DNA of 64,000 nt, from assembly GCA_002102555.1 (NCBI GenBank), contig MCFL01000103.1, forward strand, positions 1 through 64,000, in the 5' to 3' direction. The stretch is from Catenaria anguillulae PL171. Taxonomy: Eukaryota > Blastocladiomycota > Blastocladiomycetes > Blastocladiales > Catenariaceae. Position numbers and translations under genes: made by a program. How positions within the stretch are numbered: the stretch's first letter is position 1; each line of letters opens with the position of its first letter. This document shows, piece by piece, positions 12,410 through 24,661 of the stretch. The notes beneath the pieces are model-generated. The model did not search any database. It was not told the DNA's origin and was given only the letters and a program-made list of their open reading frames with translations.

Positions 12410-14634
12410 TCAAATGCCGAAAAAGCTGACGAGTTCTCTCCAACACACCTCACACACGCCATGATACACATGCGACACTGGCTTGCTGACGCTGGCCAAC
12501 GAGTACTGGGTGGGCGTCAACCACACGTGCGTTGTGCCCGCACTAAACGGGGGCTTTTCCTGGACGCCACGCTTGCCGCGCAACCCAAAGATGGGTACAA
12601 GCCCGTTGGGCTCGTAATCAGGCAAGTCGCCCACCTCGCCAAGAGCACCGCCGCTGCCGCCAGCCTCATCGCCACCCATACGCTCTTCCGCCTTGTTGTT
12701 GTTGAGCACATTGGGTGACCCCTGTGGCGATCCAGCCATCAAGCTGGCCACCAACTCGGGCGTCAGTGTCAAGTCACTCAGGTACACCATGACACGCTTG
12801 CAGTACGAGCAGCAAGGCATGGCGCCGGTGGATGCCGGGTCGTCGTTGGTTGCCGGTAGCGCAAGATAGCTTGCGGGTACGGGCAGGTCACGTTCCCACA
12901 AAATCTTGGATGACCATAGCACCACAGGTTGATTGCTTAGGCCCGTGAGGCGAGACACGGACATGACCATTTTGCGCTCGACTGTGGGCGAGTCGCAGAA
13001 CCAGTGGTACGTCAGACTTGGTTGTGCGCCCGTTGACACCATGTGCAGCAGGTGGCGCGTGAAGCGGGCGAGTTTTGGGTCGCGGAGAAACTGGGAGAAG
13101 AACGCGGGCAAGAGAGGGAATGAGCAAATTGAAGAAAACGGACGGCGGGCAGGAGGGCGGATAAGAATACCTCGAACAGACTCCTTCCCATGACCTGTGG
13201 AAAACAACACCGCGCGACTTGCGGCGAAAAAGGATGAATATTATTCTTGTCCATGAAGGCATTCCACGTTGCATCCTCCACCGATACAATGTCGCCCTCT
13301 GGGTTGGTAAGGTAGCTAATGGTGGGCATGAATGGCACCGACAACACCTCTTCGGCATTGGCACCCGTGACGGCCGTGGATGCAGGCACATACTCGTACG
13401 CGGCGCGTTGCGCTTGGTACGATTGGGCGGCGGCCGTCAGATTGAGCTCGGATGCCGTGGGTAGGCGGTAAAACGACGCAGTGCCGAGCGTGGACGTGTC
13501 GTGAGTAGGAGGCGCCGGATATGGGGTTTGTTCGGCGGAGGAAGATGCAGAATGACCTCTGGGAACCTGTTGTGCTTGAAATGAGGCGCCTGTTGGACTA
13601 CGTCGCTTGGTACCGTGGTGTTGTTGGCGGAGTTGCTGATAAGAAGTGGGAGAGCCTGATGGGTGTCTTGCCTTTTGTTGGTACTGCGTGTCGGTGTAAA
13701 TGGAATCAGCAGCCGACGCGGAAGACGAAGCAGACGATGACGACATGCTCGTCAGTGTTCGATCGTGTGTCGCCGAAGATGGTGCCGCTGGTCTCGCCGA
13801 GCTTTGCATTGACGATGGATTGGACCTCGCTCCGCCGCTTGGGCTCGGGCCAGCCGATCCGCCACCAACGCTGGACGAAAGTGGTGGAGGCGGCGGCGGA
13901 GGCGCCATTTGTGGCGCCGGATTCCCTGCCAAGAACTGATTTTCCGCCATGAGCGCCGACGTGGATGCCATGGAGAGCGCATCCAAATCGAAAAACGACG
14001 ACGGGTACGGCAAGGCCATTGAATTGCTTCCGCCAGCTTCATCGTCGCCGCTGAGCATCTCTTCCAAGCTGATGGTCGATCGTCGTCGTTGATTGTTGTT
14101 GGAGTCATCCTCGGCGGCCATGGTCGCGACTCTGGACGCGGCACTGGACGCCACTTCAGCAGCAGCCGCAGCAGTGGCGGCAGCGGCCGCTCTTGCGCTG
14201 GCAGCAATCTTGAGGGACCGGGCGCGCTGCTTGGCGGTTTGCAGTGGTACCGTGGGGTAGGATTGAGTCGAGTAAGGGGTGTTCACTTCATGCTGCGCCA
14301 ATTGGTCGAGGGCAGCGGCAGTGTAAGAGTAGGAGGGGATCGGGCCAGCAAGGGCGGCGGCCGAGGCCACTGGCGGCAGCACAGGCGCTGTTTGGCTGGC
14401 AGGAGAAGCACCCGGCCCGGTGGCGGCGACTGTGGGCCGGGCGTGGCTCGAGTCAGGGCCAGAGCCATGGCCAGGGCCGGGGGCGGGGGCATGGGATGGG
14501 GAGAGCTGCTGGTGCTGGTTTCGTGCGTACGGGTGGGCGTTGGCACGAGCTTGTGCCGAGAGTAGTTTGCGGTTGAGCATTGAGTGGGACATGGAGTTGG
14601 GTGATTGGGTGATTGAATTGGATGGTATGGGCAA
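12410..14634 (-). CDS. PAS-like domain protein with long low-complexity N-terminus
   Basis: Exons 14634-13171 and 13090-12410; the 80-nt intron (GTATTC...CTCCCAG) is phase 0, and the total is 714 aa. Residues 1-about 400 are Ala/Ser/Pro/Gly-rich and disordered, with a short proline run. From about residue 440 a PAS-type fold is suggested: ISYLTNPEGDIVSVEDATWNAF, then MGRSLFEV|FLRDPKLARFT across the intron, then PSLTYHWFCDSPTVERKMVMSVSRL. Further on, CSYCKRVMVYL and a late CEVCWREL could form a small metal site. It could be a ligand or redox sensor, or a scaffold in transcription; no kinase or DNA-binding domain is seen. The start is the first ATG (MPIPSNS); MSHSMLNRK a few codons on is an alternative. 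Confidence 0.72.
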
Positions 14635-15577
14635 TAAACTCCATAAAGCTCGGATAAAGTAAGTACTTAAGTCGTTCTTATATGCTGAGAGTGGGCGCAG
14701 TTTTCTTTTTCATTTTTGTTGTGGCGAGGTCGGCCGTGCCTTTTGAGATGATTGCTGACTGCGCCGTCACTGTGCAATGCAATTGAAACCTTGTTGTGTT
14801 GACTGGCCCAAATCTTGTTCTTCAGCATGTTGTGCTGGATGTTCTGCGCCACCAAGTGGAGCGCACCAGATGTGCCTTGATGCACGGCCAAGGTCGGAAC
14901 AAATGACGCGACGAAAACAAAATGTTGCCATTCCTCAAGCGGCGCAGTCAGGTCGCGTCACGCTGACGTGGCGCAACTCGATCAATTGTTCTGACTTATG
15001 AGACTTAGCGGACCTGGCCTGGACATGGGCTCGACTCAGATAGCTAGCTCAGACACTGTATTGTACTTGGCCGGTGGTATACGCCTTGCCGCATCGTCAT
15101 TGGATAGCCAGCGACCTCTCAAGTGCACCGACACTCGTTGAGACCGTCGAGAGTCATGTTCTTGGAGTGTGTATGTGTGTTGCGTGTATCTATTGTGATG
15201 GTGAAAACAGCAGCCGCTCATACCGGGCCGGTATTGATCCTTCCAACGACTTCGAGCGAAACGGCTGAGTAGGTATTTCTACTTTGGCTTCAGGATGTTT
15301 TCTTCAATAGAAGAATTGGCTGGGGCCTGTTCTCTGCCCCTTGGCTCGTGACTCGTGGATTGTAAGCACGCGAAGCTACTGAGAGAATTCATCAACCAGT
15401 TCATGAACAACGTGGCGAAGCAACTGTCCGCAGTTTGTCCGACTTAAATTCCCACCACCGCCTACGCTTAGAGCGCGCGTGTAGATACCAAGCAAGTGTT
15501 GCTCAATATAAATACCGGAACAGACCCTTCCGTGAACCTGAAATGCATCAGAAGCAACGTCTCGCAGCGTATCAACT
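14635..15577. other. divergent intergenic region
   Basis: About 940 nt between the divergent PAS-like and IFI6-like genes; no gene seen. It presumably holds both promoters. The only clear element is the AT-rich TATAAATA-like box listed separately. Confidence 0.5.
15504..15515 (+). promoter_or_regulatory. TATA-like box upstream of the IFI6-like gene
   Basis: CAATATAAATACC lies about 65-75 nt before the ATG at 15578, a plausible distance for a core promoter element with a short leader. Sequence match only. Confidence 0.35.
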
Positions 15578-16138
15578 ATGACAGACACAAGCATCGTTCA
15601 CCAAAGCTCCAACCAGCACCACTCCGACCAAACGGTTGTGGCGCAAGAAACCAACCAGCCCCAGCCGTTGACTGATGAGGCAGTTCACTTCCTGGACACG
15701 GCAAGCGAAAAAGGGTCTGGCTCTGGCTCTGGCTCTGGCTCGGACTCGGACTCGGACTCTGATGTCGAGGATCAGGCAGCCAATCCCGAAAATGCAGGTA
15801 CGTCCCACGTCCAAGCTCAAGACGTTGCACAAGCTGTCGCTGCAGCCATCGCGGTCCCTGTTGCTGTCAACGCGGCTGCAGTCGCGGCTACAACTGCGCT
15901 TGGCTTTCAAGCTGGCGGCATCGTTGCCGGATCTACCGCGGCGGCTATGATGAGCTCGGCAGCCGTTGCCAGTGGCGGCGCGGTGGCAGCGGGATCCCTG
16001 GTGGCGACCATGCAGTCCATTGGAGCCGTGGGTGTTGCGCTGGGGCCGGCTGGGTGGGTTGCATTTGGAACAGTTGGCTTGTTGTTGGGCGGAAGGAACT
16101 TGCTTGGGAGGAGGGAGCAGCAGCAGCAGCAGCAGTAG
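15578..16138 (+). CDS. IFI6/IFI27 (ISG12)-family-like small membrane protein
   Basis: Intronless, 186 aa. Residues 1-about 70 are polar, with a GSGSGSGSDSDSDSD run coded by hexanucleotide repeats. From about residue 85 the protein is a Gly/Ala-rich hydrophobic domain with the ISG12/FAM14 signature: TALGFQAGGIVAGSTAA, AAVASGGAVAAGSLVATMQS, IGAVGVALGPAGW. Human IFI27 and IFI6 have the same arrangement (GF..GGI.A.S.A, GGGVA.GSLVATLQS.GA). In animals these proteins sit in mitochondrial or ER membranes and affect apoptosis and innate defence. Their role in fungi is unknown to me, and no interferon-type link should be assumed. It ends in a seven-Gln run. Family assignment is confident from the motif. 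Confidence 0.85.
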   Translation: MTDTSIVHQSSNQHHSDQTVVAQETNQPQPLTDEAVHFLDTASEKGSGSGSGSGSDSDSDSDVEDQAANPENAGTSHVQAQDVAQAVAAAIAVPVAVNAAAVAATTALGFQAGGIVAGSTAAAMMSSAAVASGGAVAAGSLVATMQSIGAVGVALGPAGWVAFGTVGLLLGGRNLLGRREQQQQQQ

Positions 16139-16600
16139 GCTAGTGTAGTTGCTCGTAGAGCCTTTGTGGTTGGTGTGAGCTGTTGAGAAGATTGTTTGTT
16201 TCCATTGAATTTTGAGCTGTTGAAACTTCATAGTCCTGTCTCGTTGCTCGGCAGCCTCACATGTCGGCATCATGTCCACCACCAAAATTGTCCAAAATGT
16301 GTCCGAAACCACACAATTCCCAAGGCAATACACTCCCCTTTTTGTTCCGAAATGCAACCGACCATGTTCTACTCTCACAATTCGGCGATCGCGGTGAAGT
16401 TAGCGAACTGGGTGGGAGGAACAGGATGGATGATCTTTTCTGCTGGTAGTTCGTCGCCGGCCGCCCGCGAGTGCAGGAAACTGGCCTCCAAGACATTGAC
16501 GACTCAGTCGCTCTCATGTCCTGGCGAAGCAGTGACTGGAGCACACAACTCTTTGCAATTCATGATAATCCATGACTTGATTCTTCTTCGACCTCCAACC
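16139..16600. other. intergenic stretch
   Basis: About 460 nt before the second ankyrin-like gene. The reading frame of that gene stays open back to about 16196, but the text is not repeat-like and the paralog at 19258 starts at the equivalent internal Met, so I treat this as promoter and leader. Confidence 0.5.
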
Positions 16601-18778
16601 ATGTCAACCATTTCGCTCCTCGCCGATGTGCCCTCGTCGACCCTTCCCCCGCCACTCGTTCACGAGCTGGCCGAATGCATCGCCATCATCGCGATTCGCC
16701 TCAACGCCATCGCAACCCTCTGGCAAGACCCTCAAGCCATCGCGCAACCCCTCAACGTGCTCCCTCGCTCGGCCTCGCCCAACCTGACCAAAGCCGCCCT
16801 CAACCAATTACCGCACATTGACCTCGATTTCACAAGCGTTCGCCTGGCCGACGTGGCCCTGCTCGATTTCATGTATGATTGGGCACACAGTCCGGTCGAT
16901 CGCAAGGCCCGCCCGCTGCAGTTTCGTGCACACGAACCCAGCGTGCACGACTTGGCCGCTGGCGAAAACGTCTCATGTGCAATTGACTTTGCGTCGGCAG
17001 GCGGATTCGTCCCTGTGCTTGAGTGGTGGTTTCGGCATTCGCCCAATTTGTTTTTCATTTGGACCGAGGCGGCCATTGACGAGGCGAGCGCAAACGGGAA
17101 GCTCGATGTGCTGAATTGGTGGTTTCACAAGTCTGGCATTCCGAGAGACCAGCTCAAGTACTCGGCGGCCGCCATGGATCAGGCCAGCGGCAACGGACGG
17201 GATGATGTGCTGGAATGGTGGCTCCAGTGCAGTGGATTGCGCACAAACCAGCTCAAGTATTCTAAGCGGGCCATGGGCTTGGCCGCCGCCAACGGACATG
17301 TCGCGGCGATTGAATGGTGGATGTCCAGCGGGCTCAAGCTCATGTCCGCATATGTGGTGGATTATGCAGCGTCAAAGGACCGCATGGATGTGCTCGAATT
17401 GTGCCTCTTGCAGCCCGTCATTGTTGAGCAAACGAGGTTTCATCGTTATGAACAAGATGACGTGGATGACCTCGTGACTGGAGCAATCCAACGAGGAAGC
17501 CGCCAAGTGCTGGATTGGTTTGATGCAATCGTCCAGCTGCATGGCCGGTGGGGCAAGATTCAGCAAGCGCTGGCGTCCATGGCTGCTGCTAGAAATGGCG
17601 ATTTATTTGCGCTCCAGTGGTTGAGGGAGCGCGGTTGGCTGCATGGCTCACAAGCACAATTGATCAATGCGGCTGCGTCGTCGGGTCGTGTTTCCGTGTT
17701 GCAGTGGCTTCAGGTAAATGTGGTCGACAACCAAGCATCGCACCTAGCATTGGTGGACGGATTCGAGCTCGCAAGTACGGGTGGATTTGTCCATGTGCTT
17801 GACTGGCTGGTCGCACATGGATACAAACCGAGCAAAGAAGAATCCTACTATTCGTATGCGCATGCAGGTGGACATGCGGCTGTGCTGGAATGGTGGAAAG
17901 GCTATCCGGGCGAGTTTTATCGTGATGATTTGGTAGACGAGGTCATTCGCAATTGGACCTCAGAGAGTGTCCCTGTGCTGACTTGGTGGTTGCAGAGTGG
18001 TCTCATCGGCCCCGAAACATTTTCTGATTACGTCCACTACAAAGTTCTTTGGCCCTTTGGCCAGCGTGGTGACCTCAACATGATCCGTTGGTGGGTCGAG
18101 ACGGCCGGCCCGGATTACTCCCATTTGATTCCAGCCGCCGTATCTGGGGCATCATCCGCTGGCCAAATGGATATCCTAGAGTACTGTCTCGCCCATGGCG
18201 AGCCGCTTGATTGCGAGGATGTGCAGGAAGCCATCACGGAAGCAAGCAAAGCAGGCAAGATCCAGGTCCTGGCGTGGTGGCGAAACAATGGACGAGCTTC
18301 GCACGAGGATTTCGTTGAGGCATTCTTGTGGGGTGTTGCCCGCAATCGCCATTCGCCAACGGCCATGTTGTGGTGGACCCAAGTGTTTGGACTGGATTTC
18401 GAGATGCTTGACCAAGCTGACTCGCATTTGGGCCCGTACTTCTTTCCTGAATCTGTCATGTCCATGCACATTGCTGCATGCCACGGTTTGATTCCATCTC
18501 AGCTCCCAAGCGACGAAATGAAGAAACTGGTGGGCACATGTTGTATTGCGGGAAACGTGAGTCTGCTCATGTATCTGCACCGATCCCGATCGGACTTTGC
18601 TTTTGACGCGCACGAAACACCTATTTGGTTCGCGAGCGCCAACGGGCACGTTGCAGTGCTTGAGTGGTGGAAACACGCTAGCCTCAAGATTGTTGCTCCA
18701 ACACAGGCCGAGCATTACAGGTATGTTCCCGAAGTTAAGCAGTGGTGGATGGCAACTGGGTTGTTAGAAAAGTCATGA
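16601..18778 (+). CDS. WW-motif ankyrin-like repeat protein (tandem paralog 1)
   Basis: Intronless, 725 aa from the ATG after TCCAACC (MSTISLLADVPS). The N-terminal block LPPPLVHELAECIA, then ATLWQDPQAIAQPLNV and SPNLTKAAL, is shared almost word for word with the gene at 19258. The body has about 15 WW units, e.g. VLEWWFRHS, VLNWWFHKSGI, VLEWWLQCSGL, AIEWWMSSGLKL, TWWLQSGL, VLEWWKGYPG. The pattern of glycine-turn, two helices and a WW pair is ankyrin-like. No enzyme domain, signal peptide or membrane span. Likely a protein-interaction scaffold. The two copies are direct tandem neighbours with about 480 nt between them, so a local duplication is the simplest origin. Confidence 0.85.
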   Translation: MSTISLLADVPSSTLPPPLVHELAECIAIIAIRLNAIATLWQDPQAIAQPLNVLPRSASPNLTKAALNQLPHIDLDFTSVRLADVALLDFMYDWAHSPVDRKARPLQFRAHEPSVHDLAAGENVSCAIDFASAGGFVPVLEWWFRHSPNLFFIWTEAAIDEASANGKLDVLNWWFHKSGIPRDQLKYSAAAMDQASGNGRDDVLEWWLQCSGLRTNQLKYSKRAMGLAAANGHVAAIEWWMSSGLKLMSAYVVDYAASKDRMDVLELCLLQPVIVEQTRFHRYEQDDVDDLVTGAIQRGSRQVLDWFDAIVQLHGRWGKIQQALASMAAARNGDLFALQWLRERGWLHGSQAQLINAAASSGRVSVLQWLQVNVVDNQASHLALVDGFELASTGGFVHVLDWLVAHGYKPSKEESYYSYAHAGGHAAVLEWWKGYPGEFYRDDLVDEVIRNWTSESVPVLTWWLQSGLIGPETFSDYVHYKVLWPFGQRGDLNMIRWWVETAGPDYSHLIPAAVSGASSAGQMDILEYCLAHGEPLDCEDVQEAITEASKAGKIQVLAWWRNNGRASHEDFVEAFLWGVARNRHSPTAMLWWTQVFGLDFEMLDQADSHLGPYFFPESVMSMHIAACHGLIPSQLPSDEMKKLVGTCCIAGNVSLLMYLHRSRSDFAFDAHETPIWFASANGHVAVLEWWKHASLKIVAPTQAEHYRYVPEVKQWWMATGLLEKS

Positions 18779-19257
18779 ATGCTATGGGCTGCGGTTTCTG
18801 TGTAACGTTGATTTGTGTCGCAACTCCACAATCGGTACATGTAAGTGTCATCAGGGGGTGGTGTCATCGTCTCACTGAATTGTCTTATACCTGGATGTTC
18901 CCAGTTCCCACTGGTTGACGGCAGGGCAGAGCTGAATCGACAGACCGCCTTTCCTTCAGATTTATCGTTGAACATGCTGGGTTGAGCCCCGATGTGACCA
19001 CAATACTGGGGATGTGGTTTTTTTCAGCTTTTTTTCACCTGTCCAATGTACACAACAGCATTCCCACACCTTCGCTGGCTACCCAACTTTCTCGAGACTC
19101 AGCTGGATCGGCGTCGTGACTCCAGACCGACGAGTGGATAAACATGAAAACAAAATTTGAAATGCCCGGCATAAACAGTGTCATATGTAATGAGCAAGAA
19201 ATCAATGCATGCAGCCATTCATGGCAATCTCATCTTGTTTGGCAAATACCCCCCACC
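18779..19257. other. intergenic stretch between tandem paralogs
   Basis: No gene seen. It presumably holds the end of one ankyrin-like transcript and the promoter of the next; a T-rich run lies at about 19018-19035. Confidence 0.5.
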
Positions 19258-21375
19258 ATGTCTGCCGCCCTTTCTCCATCATCCGACTCGCCGCCACCGC
19301 TCGTCTTTGACCTCGCGGAAGCCATCGCCGTTTACGTCCTTCGATTGCAAGCCGTCGCCACCCTTTGGCAAGACCCGCAAGCAATTGCCCAGCCACTCAA
19401 CGTCGTCTCTCGAGTCACCTCGCCCAACTTGACCAAAGCAGCTCTTGTTCAACTCCCGCACGTCGACCTCGACTTTGCCAGCGTCGAGCTCGGTGATGTG
19501 GCTTTACTCGAATTTATGTACACGTGGTCCAACAACCGGTCGGATCCAAAGGCCCGGCCGTTGCAGTTCAAGACGAGCGGCAGCCATGGGGCCATTGACC
19601 GGGCATCTGCCAAAGGGTTTGTGCCTGTGCTTGCTTGGTGGATCAAACACTCTTCGGATCTGTTTTGCGATTGGACCGAGGCGGCCATTGACGAGGCGAG
19701 CGCCAACGGCGACCTCAAAACTCTGAATTGGTGGTTTCACAAGTCTGGAATCCCTCACGCGGACCTCAAGTATTCGGCGGCGGCCATGGATCAAGCCAGC
19801 GGCAACGGGATGGACCATGTGCTGGAATGGTGGCTCAAGCGCAGTGGATTGCGCAGAAACCAACTCAAGTACTCTGAGCGGGCCATGGGCTTGGCCGCCG
19901 CGAACGGGCACTGGACGACGCTTGCGTGGTGGATGCGCAGCAAACTGGAAGTCAAGGTGCGGGATGTGTTGGACTATGCCGCGTCAAAGGACCGGATGGA
20001 TGTGCTTGAGTGGTGCCTGTTGAAGCCAAAGATTGTCCGACAAGTTTGGTTTGGCCGGTCGCGGGATGTGCCCGATCTTGTGACTGGCGCCATCGAGCGT
20101 GGCAATCGGGAGCTGTTGGTGTGGTTTGCTGGCCTAGAGGAGTTGCATGGGCGTTGGGATCTCCAGTGTTGGTCCGCAGTGTCCATGGCGGCCGCCAAGA
20201 TGGGCGACTTGACGACGCTACGCTGGTTCTTCAACCAGGGCTGGCTGCTTGGGTCCAAGGACCAGTTGATCAACTTGGCGGCGGCGTCGGGCAACATTCG
20301 GGTCTTGGACTGGTTGGATCGAAACATTGGGCACGGGATTTGGATGAACACTTGGGTGGATACGGATGGATTTATTGACGCAACGAACAACGGATTCATC
20401 TCAGTCCTGGATTGGCTCTTGGAGCATGGGTACACACCGGATACAAATGGCTGTTACTACTCGTACGCCAGCGGCAAGGGCCAAGTGGAAGCTCTGGAGT
20501 GGTGGTCGAAATACGAAGGCGAGTTTGGGCAAGAACAAGTTGTGGATGCGATAAGTTGCGCGTCTGCCCGCGACGATAACTTGCAAGTGCTCGATTGGTG
20601 GTTGAGGAGTGGGTTGCTCACTCCCGAGGTGCTTGACGAGGTCGGCGTTTACGACTTTTTGTCGTCATTTGGAAAGCGAGGCAAGTTGGAGACGATTCGC
20701 TGGTGGGTGGAACAAGCCGGACCGGATTATTCCTACTTGCTGATTGGAGACGCTATTGCGAGTGCTTCAACGACTGGACAGATGAATGTGTTGGAATACT
20801 GTATGGAGAAGTGCGGGCCATTGCGAGGCGATGACGTTCGGTGCGCCATCACAACGGCCAGCCGGGCAGGGCGGGTTGATGTGTTGGAATGGTGGCGGAC
20901 TTGCGGCGATGCGTCCGATTCGGATTTTGTCGAGGCATTCTCGGAATCCTGGTACCATTCGCCACATTCCATGCTCTGGTGGACACAGGTGTTTGGTTTG
21001 ACATGGAAAGCTCTCAAGGAAGCCGGAAACCAGCCAGGCCTCGTCTATCGTTCCACCTTGTCCATGTACATTGCTTTTGGCCAAGGCCTTGTCCCAACCA
21101 AGCTTCCTCGGACACAGATGAAGGCCTTGGTCCAGCGGCTCTGTGAAACCGGTGGCTTGTGCCATCTGAGGTACTTGTTTCAATCAAGATCCAACATTGC
21201 TTTTGACGCTCACGGCGCCCTCCTCAAGGCGAGCCAACACAAGCAACTCAATGTGCTAAAGTGGTGGAAACTTGCGGGCCTGCCGATTGTCCCACCAACT
21301 CCTGAGGAGTATGACAAGCTTGAATCACACATTCAGTCGTGGTGGTTGCGAACAGGGTTGGTGAGATGGGCATGA
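19258..21375 (+). CDS. WW-motif ankyrin-like repeat protein (tandem paralog 2)
   Basis: Intronless, 705 aa from the ATG after CCCCACC (MSAALSPSSDS). It aligns along its whole length with the gene at 16601: PPPLVFDLAEAIAVYVLRLQ, ATLWQDPQAIAQPLNV, SPNLTKAALVQLPHVDLDF, then the same series of WW units (TLNWWFHKSGI, VLEWWLKRSGL, TLAWWMRSKL, VLDWWLRSGLL, TIRWWVEQAGPDYSY). Units match in order, so the duplication was of the whole gene. No catalytic domain. Surface-loop changes are scattered while the WW and Gly-His positions are kept, which suggests purifying selection on the scaffold (inference). Confidence 0.85.
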   Translation: MSAALSPSSDSPPPLVFDLAEAIAVYVLRLQAVATLWQDPQAIAQPLNVVSRVTSPNLTKAALVQLPHVDLDFASVELGDVALLEFMYTWSNNRSDPKARPLQFKTSGSHGAIDRASAKGFVPVLAWWIKHSSDLFCDWTEAAIDEASANGDLKTLNWWFHKSGIPHADLKYSAAAMDQASGNGMDHVLEWWLKRSGLRRNQLKYSERAMGLAAANGHWTTLAWWMRSKLEVKVRDVLDYAASKDRMDVLEWCLLKPKIVRQVWFGRSRDVPDLVTGAIERGNRELLVWFAGLEELHGRWDLQCWSAVSMAAAKMGDLTTLRWFFNQGWLLGSKDQLINLAAASGNIRVLDWLDRNIGHGIWMNTWVDTDGFIDATNNGFISVLDWLLEHGYTPDTNGCYYSYASGKGQVEALEWWSKYEGEFGQEQVVDAISCASARDDNLQVLDWWLRSGLLTPEVLDEVGVYDFLSSFGKRGKLETIRWWVEQAGPDYSYLLIGDAIASASTTGQMNVLEYCMEKCGPLRGDDVRCAITTASRAGRVDVLEWWRTCGDASDSDFVEAFSESWYHSPHSMLWWTQVFGLTWKALKEAGNQPGLVYRSTLSMYIAFGQGLVPTKLPRTQMKALVQRLCETGGLCHLRYLFQSRSNIAFDAHGALLKASQHKQLNVLKWWKLAGLPIVPPTPEEYDKLESHIQSWWLRTGLVRWA

Positions 21376-21573
21376 TGGGTTTGCTGTTGTTGTATTGTAT
21401 CACTTTTGTTTCCTTTCGAATGAAGCGTCATTTGGGATGCGTTTTGCCGCATTGGGGGAATCCAAGATTCGCTCATGAGCAACAACAAATGGAAATCATG
21501 TACAGAAAACAAGCCAACCGACATCCAATACACACATCGAAGCAATCAAATCAAACACGCACAATCTCCCAAG

Positions 21574-23040
<1,467 letters not shown>

Positions 23041-23475
23041 GGTCAAGTCGATGGGCTGCATGGCGGCGGTTGCTGATGGCTCAGGTGTAGGCTGGCTCAG
23101 GAGAGATTGCATCGGCTGCTGTGCATTGCGGGCAGCATGACATAGGGCAGCAATCAACAGGATGAAGGTCATGAAACGTGATTCCAATCCATGTGGTCCA
23201 ACACTCGTCCAAGCTGGCGATCGATCGGGGGACCAGCACGTTCCTTCCCAAGCCGTGGCCCTGGCCTTGACCCGGCCAAGCTTTGTCTTCATCATGATTG
23301 CGTCTGACGGCGGCCTGTTTCGGATTGGAAAGCTCCGTTGAGGAAAGACATTTGGAAAAAGAAAATAAAAGCACACACAAGAATGAGAACGAGTTTGCAT
23401 TTATTTGCGCAACTCGCTGCAACTTTGCGATTGACCCACCCAATTGAGTGATGATTGGTACCACTTTGCGCGGAT
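23041..23475. other. intergenic stretch
   Basis: About 430 nt between the start of the RBBP4-like gene and the end of the upstream same-strand gene. No gene seen. Confidence 0.5.
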
Positions 23476-24661
23476 TCATTCCTCTTGCACAACGTCATGC
23501 AAGTCCAGCAACAACACGTACTGAATGCGGTAATCCTCGTAACCGCGGCGGGACTGGATGTGCAGCGGCGAGTCAAAGTTCTCGACCCAGTCAAATACGC
23601 TGTCCACTTGCTCACGGTCGCGCGCCAAACCCATTGCCAGTAACACATCCTCCGTCACGCATCCGATCCAACACAACGGCCACGTCCGACGTGCCAACGA
23701 GGGACATGCGCTGGGCCGTGAGCTTGGCGACACACAGCGCAAACACGGGGCATCTTGGGTCCTCAACGCCCATCAATCCCGTGGCAGCGCGTTGCACCTC
23801 CACCCACTCGCGTGACAACCAAGGAAACGCGCGCAGTGATTGGAGGGCGGCCTTGCGCTTGTACGAGAGTGGTGCCTTGGTGAGCGACTCTGCAATCATA
23901 AACAGGTCCCACCACGCTTGGTCGTATTGGACCTTGCTGTCTGGGCCGTTGATGCAGCGCTCGACAATGGCGTCGTAGCAAGCAACACACGCAAGTTGCT
24001 CAGGTTGAGCCGAGGAGGGGGTCCAAGTGTCAACGAGTGGTTGAATCGCATGACCGAGCTCACACGTGGCACCCGAGCTGGAATTGGTGGCGGCATCGGG
24101 TGCACCAGTTGACGCAGTACTCGCAGCTCTCGCGGGTGATGAGGCTTGCAGCGGATGGCTAGCCTTCTTGAGCTTATACAATGGGCCCCGGCCCCGCCTT
24201 GAGGAGCCCGCGGGCAAAAGAAAGAAGCACGGCGAAGCAGCGCCAACAGAAATAGCCTTCCCGCTTGCTTGTGCAAGCCAAACACGGTGGCTGCACTCTT
24301 TCAAGGCGACCCAATGTTCGTTTGCATCGGAAAAGGCGCTGAAGAGCGTGCGGAGGCCCAAACCGAACTGCGTTTCAATGAGCGACATTGAACCGTCGCT
24401 GGCGCAACTAGGAATAGTGACAAGGATGTTTTCCATCTTTTCTTGCGCAAACCGCATGAGGGCATCCAGCGCGGCCACATAGTCCATATGTCCAGGCCCG
24501 GCCAAGCGGATGGTTCCAGTCTGTTGCTTGGATATGCGAAGATGTGATTCAAAACTTGCAAGGATGGATTGAAGGAGAGAGGCCGATCCGCAAAGCTGAA
24601 GCTTGCTGAATTCCATCAGGGCGAGATTTGTTACAGGGGGAATGGATTGGTTGGCCATCAT
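23476..24661 (-). CDS. protein of unknown family, with a +1 frameshift near the 3' end
   Basis: From the ATG at 24661 (MMANQSIPPV; a second Met follows) the frame reads about 325 aa up to VAVVLDRM near 23660. The coding text then continues one base out of frame as CVTEDVLLAMGLARDREQVD and runs to a stop at 23476 (LHDVVQEE). The shift is real rather than an intron: a degraded relative at 26034 has the corresponding LDR..EDVLLA segment without a gap. A Gly/Arg/Ala/Ser-rich linker sits mid-protein; CELGH and CVACYDAIVERC may include a metal site. No known domain. It may be a recent pseudogene, a base-calling or assembly error, or programmed +1 frameshifting. Ignoring the shift, the frame-0 tail ends with a short unrelated sequence at 23612. 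Confidence 0.6.
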
